Source: Oehlia diaphana (Eukaryota > Glomeromycota > Glomeromycetes > Glomerales > Glomeraceae). Taken from it: a DNA stretch of 16,914 nucleotides. The stretch covers positions 1-16,914 of the forward strand of contig QZLH01000046.1 of the NCBI GenBank assembly GCA_003833135.1. The letters are read 5' to 3'. The number at the start of each line of letters is the position of its first letter. Position 1 is the first letter of the stretch. The translations under genes were made by a program, and so were the position numbers. This document shows positions 8,782 to 16,118 of this stretch, in pieces. The notes beneath the pieces were generated by a model. The model saw nothing but the letters and a program-made list of their open reading frames with translations, was not told the origin of the DNA and did no database searches.

Positions 8782-9152
8782 TTATAGTTTATACATAAAG
8801 TGCGTATATGGCATAAATTTAATATGTTGTAATTATTATAAAAAGAGTCAATGTTAATTGTAAGAAAGATCATCGACGGTTAAGAAATCCAATAAAGTTT
8901 AATTTTATTCTTTTAAAGTATACACTTTGTTTTCGTATATACACTCTATCCTTATTTATTAATTGCTTTTGGTTTAGTATAAATCCTTTATTTACGTCTG
9001 ATTGTATAGGCTTATTGGGAAGCTATACTCTGATCGGATTTTAGATAAGACTACGTCGATCAAATCCGATTTCCAACCTTCCGATCCTTCTGCTTAAATA
9101 TAAACTTAAATTATACATCGCTTAATATCAAAGCAATTAAAGAACAGGCGAT
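8782..9152. other. Gene-free stretch between the LINE-type insertion and the F-box pseudogene half
   Basis: AT-rich, without a reading frame. It holds a small inverted repeat at 9033-9070: ATCGGATTT and AAATCCGAT, 9-bp perfect arms, about 20-base loop, with looser GGAAG-like symmetry outside. Whether this is a remnant MITE is unclear. The right end of the nested insertion that split the F-box pseudogene lies at about 9152. Confidence 0.45.
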
Positions 9153-9685
9153 AACAATAATTAAATAAAGGTCTGGTGAGTTTCTGTTATAAGATTTTAA
9201 GATTATTATTAATTCATCGATTACTCTTCAAATTTCTATTAATTCTTTTGATAAATATGAAAGTATTCCATTGAGAAGTTTAATGCTTGATTTGAAGTTA
9301 TAACTATCCTAAGGATTTCTCCATAAAAATGGAACCGCTACTACAAACAGGACCCAGAAATATATAATATAGGGGTCAGGTGATGAAAAAAATTTTTACT
9401 ATGAGCTGTACGCATTTTTTCAGGGCCGGAATTATGATAATGTCAGTCATTATAATAGGAAATAAAATTCTGACTGGCATTACCAAAAATTATCTCAAAA
9501 AGGAAAGATGTTCATGATTTTTTTAGTTCAAAATACGCATACTCAAACCTGACCTTTTTATATATGTTTCTGGGTCCTCTACAAACCAAGTTCTATTAAT
9601 TAAAAGGCATGAATAAAGCGTTTTTTATATCATTTTTTATTTCTTTAAATATTAGGGAAAGTATATCTTTGTCAAGATACCACAT
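9153..9685 (-). pseudogene. F-box pseudogene, N-terminal portion (residues 1-~89), interrupted by a MITE
   Basis: The DNA matches 11570-11835 of the intact gene once the 9349-9578 element is removed. The start at 9685 reads MWYLDKDILSLIFKEIKN (intact: MWYLDKDILFLILEEIRN). A one-base loss in an A-run then shifts the frame, so the 'SCLLVNRTWC' section is out of frame and stops follow. The MITE sits where the intact gene reads 'TWCVAA'. Similarity continues upstream of the ATG for roughly 100 bp, so the duplication included promoter DNA. The matching downstream portion is at 6964-7233. Confidence 0.92.
9341..9586. mobile_element. 230-bp MITE in the F-box pseudogene with perfect 8-bp target duplication
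   Basis: The element is 9349-9578. CTACAAAC stands at 9341-9348 and again at 9579-9586. The intact paralogue has the site only once ('gctacacaccaag' near 11730-11742), so the empty site is visible in the same window. Ends begin AGGACCCAGAAA on both strands and similarity runs on through ATATA to GGTCAGG, about 31 bp. Inner symmetry ('aatgtcagtca' against the complement of 'tgactggcatt') makes most of it foldable. An 8-bp duplication fits hAT or P-like transposases, but the AGGAC end is not the hAT pattern. No coding capacity. Confidence 0.9.
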
Positions 9686-9785
9686 TTTTTTTTTAAAAAA
9701 AAATGTTAATATGTTTTGTGTAATGAATATAATAAAAAGCGATATCATAAAGATATGCATCATCACATCATGATTTGCTGTTTGT
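9686..9785 (-). promoter_or_regulatory. Duplicated upstream region of the F-box pseudogene
   Basis: This stretch aligns with 11836 to about 11990 upstream of the intact F-box gene. Both have a poly-purine/pyrimidine run against the ATG, then 'aatataa..aaaag(c/t)gatatcata' (palindrome GATATC at 9741-9746 and 11923-11928), then 'catcatgatttg'. Retention of the GATATC block in a dead copy marks it as part of the duplicated unit; whether it binds anything is unknown. Confidence 0.5.
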
Positions 9786-9859
9786 TCATGTGATCGTCAA
9801 CTCATGAAATAGAAAATTATAATTTATTTTTTTTTTTTTGCTCCGAACTCGCAATTCCA

Positions 9860-10020
9860 TAATGGTGTAGTTAGCCGAAAAATAATTAGCTGCAACGTGA
9901 TCCAGACCCGGCTCAAGCGTAGGTCGTCGTGGAATTCCTGGGGATTTTCTGCGATTAAACCGGGTCCGGATGATCGGCAATCAGGAATTCGGCTCCGTTT
10001 TTCGTCTAACTACACCATTA
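9860..10020. mobile_element. 161-bp TA-flanked MITE with 23-bp terminal inverted repeats
   Basis: TAATGGTGTAGTTAGCCGAA (start 9860, repeat extending to 9882) matches the reverse complement of 9998-10020 at 22 of 23 positions. The outermost bases can be read as a TA target duplication, as for Tc1/mariner-derived MITEs. The interior is much richer in GC (gacccgg, cggcaatc) than the neighbouring DNA. No coding capacity. Confidence 0.87.
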
Positions 10021-10413
10021 TCGCAATAACGCAATTCTTAGTATTAAATTGTTTATGAATATTACCTTTTTCGAAATGATAATTTAATTAACTTAATTTT
10101 TACTTTAGTTTTTTTTTTGATAAATGTAAAATGATTTATATAATTTTTCGTAAAAATAAGAATTTTATTGACAAGAATCAAAATATTGATGAAATTATTG
10201 AACTGAACCTACATATTTGGAATAAATATATATAAAATATATAAATCATACTTACTAATGAAAATAAAAAAATAAAATGCGTTTAATTAGACAGTAACGA
10301 AAAAAAAAATGATTTCTTTCTTTAACTTCAATATTAGCTATCTGTGATAATAAACAAAGATTAATTTTTGTAATTCCTATAATAAATACGATCATTTAAT
10401 ATGTAAAAATCTT
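10021..10413. other. AT-rich 3' flank of the minus-strand F-box gene
   Basis: No gene or repeat recognised beyond homopolymer runs. It should contain the 3' untranslated region of the gene ending at 10414; no distinctive polyadenylation signal stands out in such AT-rich sequence. Confidence 0.45.
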
Positions 10414-11835
10414 TTAAGCCCAATCAAAATTTTGATAACTAATAAAATTACGATCAATGGAACATTTTTTAATTGTTCCTCTTACTTTATATTGTTTGAT
10501 TAAATCTTCCATTTGCATTTTACTACATTGAAGGTTATTTATTGTTAATAGCATAGGATTTCTGTCTTCCCATTTATCAAAAAATAATTTTAAGTCTTCT
10601 AATTTAACTGTACCACTAAAAATAAATTTAAACCTAAACAGGCTTACTGGTGACGATCTAGCCAAAATCATAAAGAATTGATCCCATCTAAATACTGCAA
10701 AGCATGTGTTAATAATTAATCCTTTCAAACATTGACAATTAATTAATAAATATTCAATTTCTAAGATAAATAAACTACTATCAGTCAATGAATTATTATT
10801 AGCCAATGATAGATGAAGATATTTTAGATTTGGACAATTTTGATAAATTACTTGAATAACCATTTTATTGTCAACACTGGATATACTGATTTCGGTAAGT
10901 TGTCCTATTGTATTTTTAACTAGATTTGTCAAAATTTTAGGTGGAACTTGATTTACATTTAGGATTTTTAAATTAGGTGATGATAAATTCTCAAAATAAT
11001 TGATATCATTCCACCCATTGCAAATTTCTAAAATTGATAAATTTACAAGATATGAAAGAAATCCTGTAATAGGAATCCAGTCAATTTTCAAATATTGGAT
11101 AGTATCCGCATGTTTGATTAAAGATTCTTCAAGAGATTTATAAAATGATTCATCATTTATTTTCTTTTGTGAACTGTCATAATGAATACCAATGAAACTA
11201 ACGTCATGTAGGTTTTTTTGTACTTCAATTAATTTAATGATTCCAGAATTATCAGCACAGTAATATATATCAACTTTAAGTGTTTTGATTGATTTGCATA
11301 TGCTAGCTAAATCCTTTAAAACATTTTGATCAACATTACAATGAAGAAATTCAAGTTCTGAAAGGCAACGTTCAGCTCCTGTAATGAGATGTAATTGATA
11401 ATTACTGATATTTCGTGGGATTGAAAGATGATTAAACGTCGCATTACTATTACAAAATAATTTTAATATCTCATTTTTTATAATAATCTGTTTGGACTCT
11501 TCTATCTTAAACGAAGAAATAGTCTTTTCCAAGAAATATAAATCTAAATATTTTAAGAAATCAATATAGTTAAATAAAGGTTGCTGATAAGTTTCTGCAA
11601 TAAGATTATTGATTCCTTGATTCTTCAAAATATCTCTCCATTCTTCTGATAAATATGAAAGTATTACATCGAGTAGTGGCTTGAAGTTATAACTATCCCA
11701 AGGATTCCTCCATAAAAGAGGAACCGCTGCTACACACCAAGTTCTGTTAACTAAAAGACATGAATAAAGCGTTTTTTTATTGTTTCTTATTTCTTCAAGT
11801 ATTAGGAAAAGTATATCTTTGTCAAGGTACCACAT
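10414..11835 (-). CDS. F-box protein with leucine-rich-like C-terminal region, 473 aa, single exon
   Basis: Residues 1-47 form the F-box (DILFLILEEI, SCLLVNRTWC, VPLLWRNPW), which in this protein class binds Skp1 to form an SCF ubiquitin ligase. Residues about 130-400 contain irregular leucine-rich segments (FNHLSIP, SELEFLHCN, PNLKILNV, QLTEISIS, CPNLKYLHLSL, CLKGLII), the expected substrate-recognition part. A conserved end block DLIKQYKVRGTIKK lies at 444-457. No signal peptide or membrane segment is seen. The start aligns exactly with the other intact copy at 14658 and with two pseudogene copies. The frame is open throughout, without introns. It is one of a large lineage-expanded family; the substrate is unknown. 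The upstream leader is a pyrimidine-rich run on the coding strand. Confidence 0.93.
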   Translation of the reverse strand: MWYLDKDILFLILEEIRNNKKTLYSCLLVNRTWCVAAVPLLWRNPWDSYNFKPLLDVILSYLSEEWRDILKNQGINNLIAETYQQPLFNYIDFLKYLDLYFLEKTISSFKIEESKQIIIKNEILKLFCNSNATFNHLSIPRNISNYQLHLITGAERCLSELEFLHCNVDQNVLKDLASICKSIKTLKVDIYYCADNSGIIKLIEVQKNLHDVSFIGIHYDSSQKKINDESFYKSLEESLIKHADTIQYLKIDWIPITGFLSYLVNLSILEICNGWNDINYFENLSSPNLKILNVNQVPPKILTNLVKNTIGQLTEISISSVDNKMVIQVIYQNCPNLKYLHLSLANNNSLTDSSLFILEIEYLLINCQCLKGLIINTCFAVFRWDQFFMILARSSPVSLFRFKFIFSGTVKLEDLKLFFDKWEDRNPMLLTINNLQCSKMQMEDLIKQYKVRGTIKKCSIDRNFISYQNFDWA

Positions 11836-12000
11836 TTTAATTTTTTAAAAAAAGAAAAAAAAAAGAGAAATTTAAAAATTTTGCCTTTTTATTTTATATT
11901 TGGTGCAACGAATATAAAAAGTGATATCATAATTATCATCATAGTGTATGACGATGCATGAAGATCCATGCATCATGATTTGTTACGAGCGAATTTCTAT
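11836..12000 (-). promoter_or_regulatory. Upstream region of the F-box gene, shared with a pseudogene copy
   Basis: On the coding strand the ATG is preceded by a T/C-rich leader. Further upstream come the palindrome TGATATCA-like block at 11922-11929 and a perfect hairpin at 11953-11974 (GATGCATG, 6-base loop, CATGCATC). The GATATC block and 'catcatgatttg' recur at 9741-9776. Promoter function is inferred only from position and duplication. Confidence 0.45.
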
Positions 12001-12438
12001 CCGTCTATTCTCGTGATCAAATTTTAGTTTTTGCTCCGGTCATAGGGATTGGAATCGATTATCGAATGTAAGATTCGATTGTTCCTTAAAAGATAATCCA
12101 TTTTAAGCTTTAATAAATAATTCCATGATCAGTAAATATATAAATTCTGAATTAAAATTGTAAAATCTATTAAGAAATTATATATCGTCAGCTATAACAA
12201 TCGTTGTGCCGATCATTTGCCGATCATTTCGTCATTTTTAGGCCATTATCTAAAAGATACTACCTTTTTATATTTAATTGTTATTGCGTATTCTGTGTAA
12301 CAATTATTGCATAAGATAGGCAATGTTTTATTGGTTGGTTAATCTTGACATTCATTGATCTAACTTTCTAGCCTAATGACGCAATGCAGCTAAATGAACA
12401 TGATCTTTTAATAACCTTACCATAATTATATATTTAGA
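12001..12438. other. Gene-free stretch upstream of the F-box gene
   Basis: No gene seen. It contains an 11-bp perfect tandem duplication gccgatcattt x2 at 12208-12229 and imperfect symmetry around 'aatcgattatcgaatgtaagattcgatt' at 12053-12080. Nothing links these to a known element. Confidence 0.45.
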
Positions 12439-12970
12439 ATGGTTGCAGTAATTCAAGTTTACTATGCAAAAGATTATTTAGTAATTCTACTCGCTCGTTC
12501 TACATGCATTAAAGTACATTTATAATAAGTAAATGGATTACAGAAAGAATAAATAGAATGAAATGACCGTGTTTGAAAAAAATTATTCTCTTCTAAATAC
12601 ATTTTACACGAATAGACTTGAAAAAGTATATCCAGATGAAAATATTCTTGGACTTTTAGCCAAATACTTTGGACTGCTACTTGAAGAATCATCTAGTCGT
12701 GTCCAATATTATTCTTGAACTTTATTCTCATCGTTCATACGTGTTGCAAAAAAAATCTACTGGTGTGGATTCGTAACGATTTATCATTTCGATCATTTAT
12801 CCACAATTCAACGTGCTGAAAGTGACTAATGACAGTTAATATGAAGGTTAGTCGAATATTTAAATAAAGAAGATCAAGAAGAAGCTGAAAGAGACATTTT
12901 CAAGAAATATGAACGACTGTTACATAAATTCAATTATTCAAATAATTATCGAGATAAACTAGAAACATAA
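12439..12970 (+). pseudogene. Decayed gene of unknown family
   Basis: A short frame at 12439-12526 reads MVAVIQVYYAKDYLVILLAR. A second frame at 12563-12718 reads MTVFEKNYSLLNTFYTNRLE and 'NILGLLAKYFGLLLEESSSR'. The same frame resumes after a stop as 'FSSFIRVAKKIYWCGFVTIY', passes three more stops, and ends at 12851-12970 with 'LNKEDQEEAERDIFKKYERL', a charged coiled-coil-like segment. Protein-like composition in one frame across several stops suggests a dead gene of roughly 130 codons or more. I do not recognise it, and spliced exons cannot be excluded. Confidence 0.4.
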
Positions 12971-13037
12971 GAAGTCAGCCAATTATGAAACTCGTGAAAA
13001 TATCCAAAAGAACATCTACAATGATAATCATAGTAAT

Positions 13038-13253
13038 CTATATCGTGTTCTTTAGCTCATACCTTTTGATTAAATCACGAATTTCTGCTTCCAGTTAATA
13101 ATATAAGGTGTTATCAATCGCAGGATTTTTCCGTAAATTGGTACGTTATTTCACACCAAGTTCCATTAATTAAAAGGCATGAGTAAAGGGAACTTCTATC
13201 ATGTTGTAATTCTTTAAACATTAGGGAAGTACGTTTTTGTTGAGTTCCACCAT
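13038..13253 (-). pseudogene. F-box pseudogene with large internal deletion
   Basis: The start at 13253 and the N-terminal F-box are recognisable with one frameshift: 'LMFKELQHDRSSLYSCLLIN' then GTWC. After about 45 codons the sequence jumps to what looks like the conserved C-terminal block, 13092-13038 reading EAEIRDLIKRYELKNTI and a stop (intact: DLIKQYKVRGTIKK). Roughly the central 400 codons are absent. The N-terminal match is strong; the C-terminal match rests on about 12 residues. Confidence 0.75.
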
Positions 13254-13496
13254 TTATTTTTTTAAAGCAAGACATTAAAAAGTAATAGTCCTATTAATAT
13301 TTACTAATAAAACGTATTTGTCATAGCAGAATGAGCAGCTATTGTGTAAATTATTTAAAATAGGCGTTCTGTAGGAAATGTGACTAATATCATTCATTCT
13401 ACACAAACTATTTACCTTTACATACGGTGAAACCCAATGGAATTACTTGTTTAAGAATAATTATTCGTAGCCATATTTTTTATAAGAAACTTTTAT

Positions 13497-13665
13497 CGTA
13501 AATGTGCTATTTCATCTCTATCTCAGAATTTGAGAATTTGTTAACTAATTGTCAACTATTAAATGGATTAATTATTGAGACAGATTAAATTATTAATAAT
13601 GAATGAATTTAGTTGGGATAAACCTTTTATTAAATTGCGCTAAATCATCAGATGTCATCAATTAT
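13497..13665 (+). pseudogene. F-box pseudogene, C-terminal fragment
   Basis: The plus strand reads ISEFENLLTNCQLLNGLIIE at about 13530-13589, against ISEFENLLSNSQFFNGLIFD (residues 361-380) in the intact gene at 14658. A stop follows, then an indel-scarred 'WDKPFIKLR' with 'aaatcatca' matching 'WDQFFMILARSS'. The fragment ends at the edge of the 13670-13812 MITE. It points the opposite way from the 13038-13253 copy, so it is a separate relic or was inverted. Confidence 0.8.
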
Positions 13666-13669
13666 TATT

Positions 13670-13812
13670 TATCGCTGTTTTCAAAATGGTGTACGAAGTC
13701 TATTTTGTAATTGTATATTCGAATACCAATATTCGTCCGGTTTTCGTCCGGTTTTCGGGTTTCTTTTTTTTTATTCAAATTTAACTGCGTACATCATTTT
13801 GATACGGCGATA
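13670..13812. mobile_element. 143-bp TA-flanked MITE
   Basis: The left end ATCGCTGTTTTCAAAATGGT, then GTACGAAGT (from 13671), matches the reverse complement of the right end (ATCGCCGTATCAAAATGATG, then TACGCAGT; to about 13811) at about 24 of 29. TA at both borders (13670-13671, 13811-13812) is the likely target duplication. The interior carries 11-bp direct repeats TTTTCGTCCGG (13732-13758). The ends are recognisably the same family as the pair at 5884 and 6863. Confidence 0.75.
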
Positions 13813-14076
13813 AGTTTAATCCTTTAAAATAAGAAAATATAAAATTATTTTTTTATAATTAGAAAAATATGAAATCTAGATTGTTAAAATAAGTAACAGT
13901 AGTTATTTATAACATGAATTGAAGTAGTAATTGGAAGACTTAATCAAAAGATATTCTGTCCATTGAATTTAGTACTCATATATTGTTATAAATATTCTTT
14001 ATTGAAATTTTATTTGGTAAATTATTGTATCTACTTTACGGAAAGTATTTATAAATTGAAATACATGGTCCTGTTG

Positions 14077-14309
14077 GTCAGATATAGAGGCCCCTATTTT
14101 ACAACCGGTCCGGCCCATACTTGGAAACCGGACTATTATTATATCAATTTTTTGTAAAAACAAAAAAAATCGGCTAACTTAATTTGGTCAGTTTAATTTC
14201 GGCCGGAATTAAGGCGATTTTGGCCAGAATTACGAAAATCAGAAAAATCATGTGCGGATCCGGTCCGGGGTTTCCGGGTTCGTCCCGTTTGCGGGCCTCT
14301 AGTCATATA
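14077..14309. mobile_element. hAT-like 217-bp MITE with near-perfect 8-bp target duplication
   Basis: The element is 14085-14301. Both ends read TAGAGGCCC (fits YARNG) followed by C- and CCGG-rich sequence. It is flanked by gtcagata (14077-14084) and gtcatata (14302-14309), 7 of 8. An exact gtcagata also lies at 14313-14320 because the right flank is an 11-bp near-tandem repeat (tagtcatatac, tagtcagatac). The interior is GC-rich for this genome (ggccggaatta, cggtccgggg). No coding capacity. Confidence 0.8.
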
Positions 14310-14587
14310 CTAGTCAGATACAGATTTATAATTGACGCACATCACGTTTTATTGTTTTTACTAAAGTTGATCCAATATTTAAAGTAATTGGCCATCAAAA
14401 CAATAATAAATTTATACTAAATACGTATTAAATCTTTTCACATGCGAAACAACAAATAATTATTAGTACTAACTAGAATGGGATCTTCATGCATTCATAT
14501 GTCAAATGCATTATCCCAGTTTAAGCGGTCGCACACAACATGATGTAATATTTATAAAAAATAAATAAGCTGATTTTTTTCTTGGGG

Positions 14588-14621
<34 letters not shown>

Positions 14622-14657
14622 TTTTTTTTTGGGAAAAAAAAAAAAAAAAAAAAAAAA
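14588..14657 (+). repeat. Long A and T homopolymer runs abutting a start codon
   Basis: About 29 A, then ttaa, about 10 T, ggg, and about 24 A that run straight into the ATG at 14658. The run is the 5' leader of the F-box gene. It is prone to slippage, so its length in an assembly is unreliable. Other F-box copies here also have A/T-rich leaders (11836-11871, 9686-9703), but none as extreme. Confidence 0.9.
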
Positions 14658-16118
14658 ATGTTGAGTTTTAACAGAGATGTACTTGTGCTTATACTTGAAA
14701 AATTAAAAAGTGATAAAAATTCACTTTTTTCATGCCTTTTAGTTAACAGAACTTGGTGTTTAATAGCAGTGAGAATTTTATGGAGAAATCCTTGGCAATA
14801 TTTTACAACCATTAATTCTAAGATTATCATGTTATTTAATGTATTATTTTTACATTTAACAAAAGAATCAAGAGATATTTTGAAGGGTCAGGGAATTGAT
14901 AATCATATTACAGAATCACATAAATGCACCTTATTTGATTATATTAATTTTATAAAATATTTAGATTTCTTTTTTATAAGATGTATGATACCAAGAAAGA
15001 CTAAAAAAACAAAAATATCTATTGTAAAATCCGAGATATTTAAATTATTTATTAATAATAATACAAAATTTATTCATCTTTCTATTCCACAAAATTTTTA
15101 TAATCAAATACATCTTATTCCAGGAGCTGAACATTGCTTTTCAGAACTTGAATCCTTTCATTGTAATATGGATATATCTCAAAATATTTTAGAGTGGATG
15201 GTTAGGTACAAATCAATTAAAAGAGTAAGAATTGAGAATATGTTCAATTATAGTGTTAAATATTTAGAAATCATTAAATTAATTGAAGTACAAAAAAACC
15301 TAAATGACGTTAAATTCATCAATTTATCAGAAAGTTATGAATCATTTGATAAGTCTCTTGAAAAATCTTTAATTAAGCATGCAGCTACTATCCGATATTT
15401 GAGGTTTGACTGGATACCTTTTACAAAATTTCTTTTACACTTTGTAAATTTGTCATGTTTAGAAATTTTTCTTCCTGGGTATAGCGTATGGAAGGATTTA
15501 AATTATTTTGAAAATATATCATTACCTAATTTAAAGATTCTAAGAACAAGCAGAGTTAGACCTATAATTTTGACAAATTTAATTGAAAATATAAAAGGAA
15601 ATCTTACTGAAATTAGCGTACTTTATGATTATCATGGTGATGATAGTAAAATGTTTATTCAAGCAATTTATCGAAATTGTCCAAATCTAAGATATCTTAG
15701 ACTATCATTGCTATTGTTTCGTAATATTGAGTTATTAATCTCAGAATTTGAAAATTTATTAAGTAATAGTCAATTTTTTAATGGATTAATTTTTGATATA
15801 TATACTGGATATAATATTGAATTTAAATGGAATGAATTTTTTATGATATTGGCTAAATCATCACCAATTAGTTTATTTAAATTTAAATTTTCTTCTAATA
15901 AATTAATTCAATTAAAGGATATAAAATTATTTTTTGATAATTGGGAAAATAGGAATTCTATAATTCTAGAAATAAATAACAAAGATTATAATGTTAATAT
16001 GAAAGCGAAACAACAATTAGAAGATCTAATCAAAAAATATAAAGTAAGAGGAATAGTTGATAGATATTCCATTGGTTTTAACACAGTATATCATGAAAAT
16101 GAGTTTGAATGGAATTAA
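14658..16118 (+). CDS. F-box protein with leucine-rich-like C-terminal region, 486 aa, single exon
   Basis: A paralogue of the gene at 11835-10414, similar over its whole length. The N-terminal F-box is at residues 1-46 (DVLVLILEKL, SCLLVNRTWC, ILWRNPW). Irregular leucine-rich segments follow to about residue 410 (FIHLSIP, SELESFHCN, PNLKILRT, NLTEISVL, CPNLRYLRLSL, FNGLIFD), then the end block QQLEDLIKKYKVRGI at 453-467. The expected role is a substrate-binding subunit of an SCF ubiquitin ligase in cytosol or nucleus; the substrate is unknown. The start fits all other copies (M-x-x-x-D/R-DVL). The ATG directly follows a poly(A) run. The frame is intact with very AT-rich codon use like its neighbours, so I see no sign of foreign origin. 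Confidence 0.93.
   Translation: MLSFNRDVLVLILEKLKSDKNSLFSCLLVNRTWCLIAVRILWRNPWQYFTTINSKIIMLFNVLFLHLTKESRDILKGQGIDNHITESHKCTLFDYINFIKYLDFFFIRCMIPRKTKKTKISIVKSEIFKLFINNNTKFIHLSIPQNFYNQIHLIPGAEHCFSELESFHCNMDISQNILEWMVRYKSIKRVRIENMFNYSVKYLEIIKLIEVQKNLNDVKFINLSESYESFDKSLEKSLIKHAATIRYLRFDWIPFTKFLLHFVNLSCLEIFLPGYSVWKDLNYFENISLPNLKILRTSRVRPIILTNLIENIKGNLTEISVLYDYHGDDSKMFIQAIYRNCPNLRYLRLSLLLFRNIELLISEFENLLSNSQFFNGLIFDIYTGYNIEFKWNEFFMILAKSSPISLFKFKFSSNKLIQLKDIKLFFDNWENRNSIILEINNKDYNVNMKAKQQLEDLIKKYKVRGIVDRYSIGFNTVYHENEFEWN

Noticed and set aside
7234..9152. Whole 7234-9152 interval as one TIR transposon (GTTGTGCCGG against GTTATCGCCTG at the far end)
   Set aside because: The end match is only about 11-12 of 15 with a gap and does not extend inward; kept only as a possibility for the splitting event.
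9786..9980. Minus-strand 64-residue basic frame
   Set aside because: It runs through a MITE terminal repeat and a homopolymer; no protein features.
12474..12692. Minus-strand 72-residue frame
   Set aside because: It is antisense to the more protein-like plus-strand frame of the decayed gene and has no recognisable motif.
13963..14387. Plus-strand frames at 13963-14157 and 14184-14387
   Set aside because: Both read into or within the hAT-like MITE; composition is not protein-like.
14552..14830. Minus-strand frame with long phenylalanine runs
   Set aside because: It is the poly(A) leader read backwards, antisense to the start of the F-box gene.
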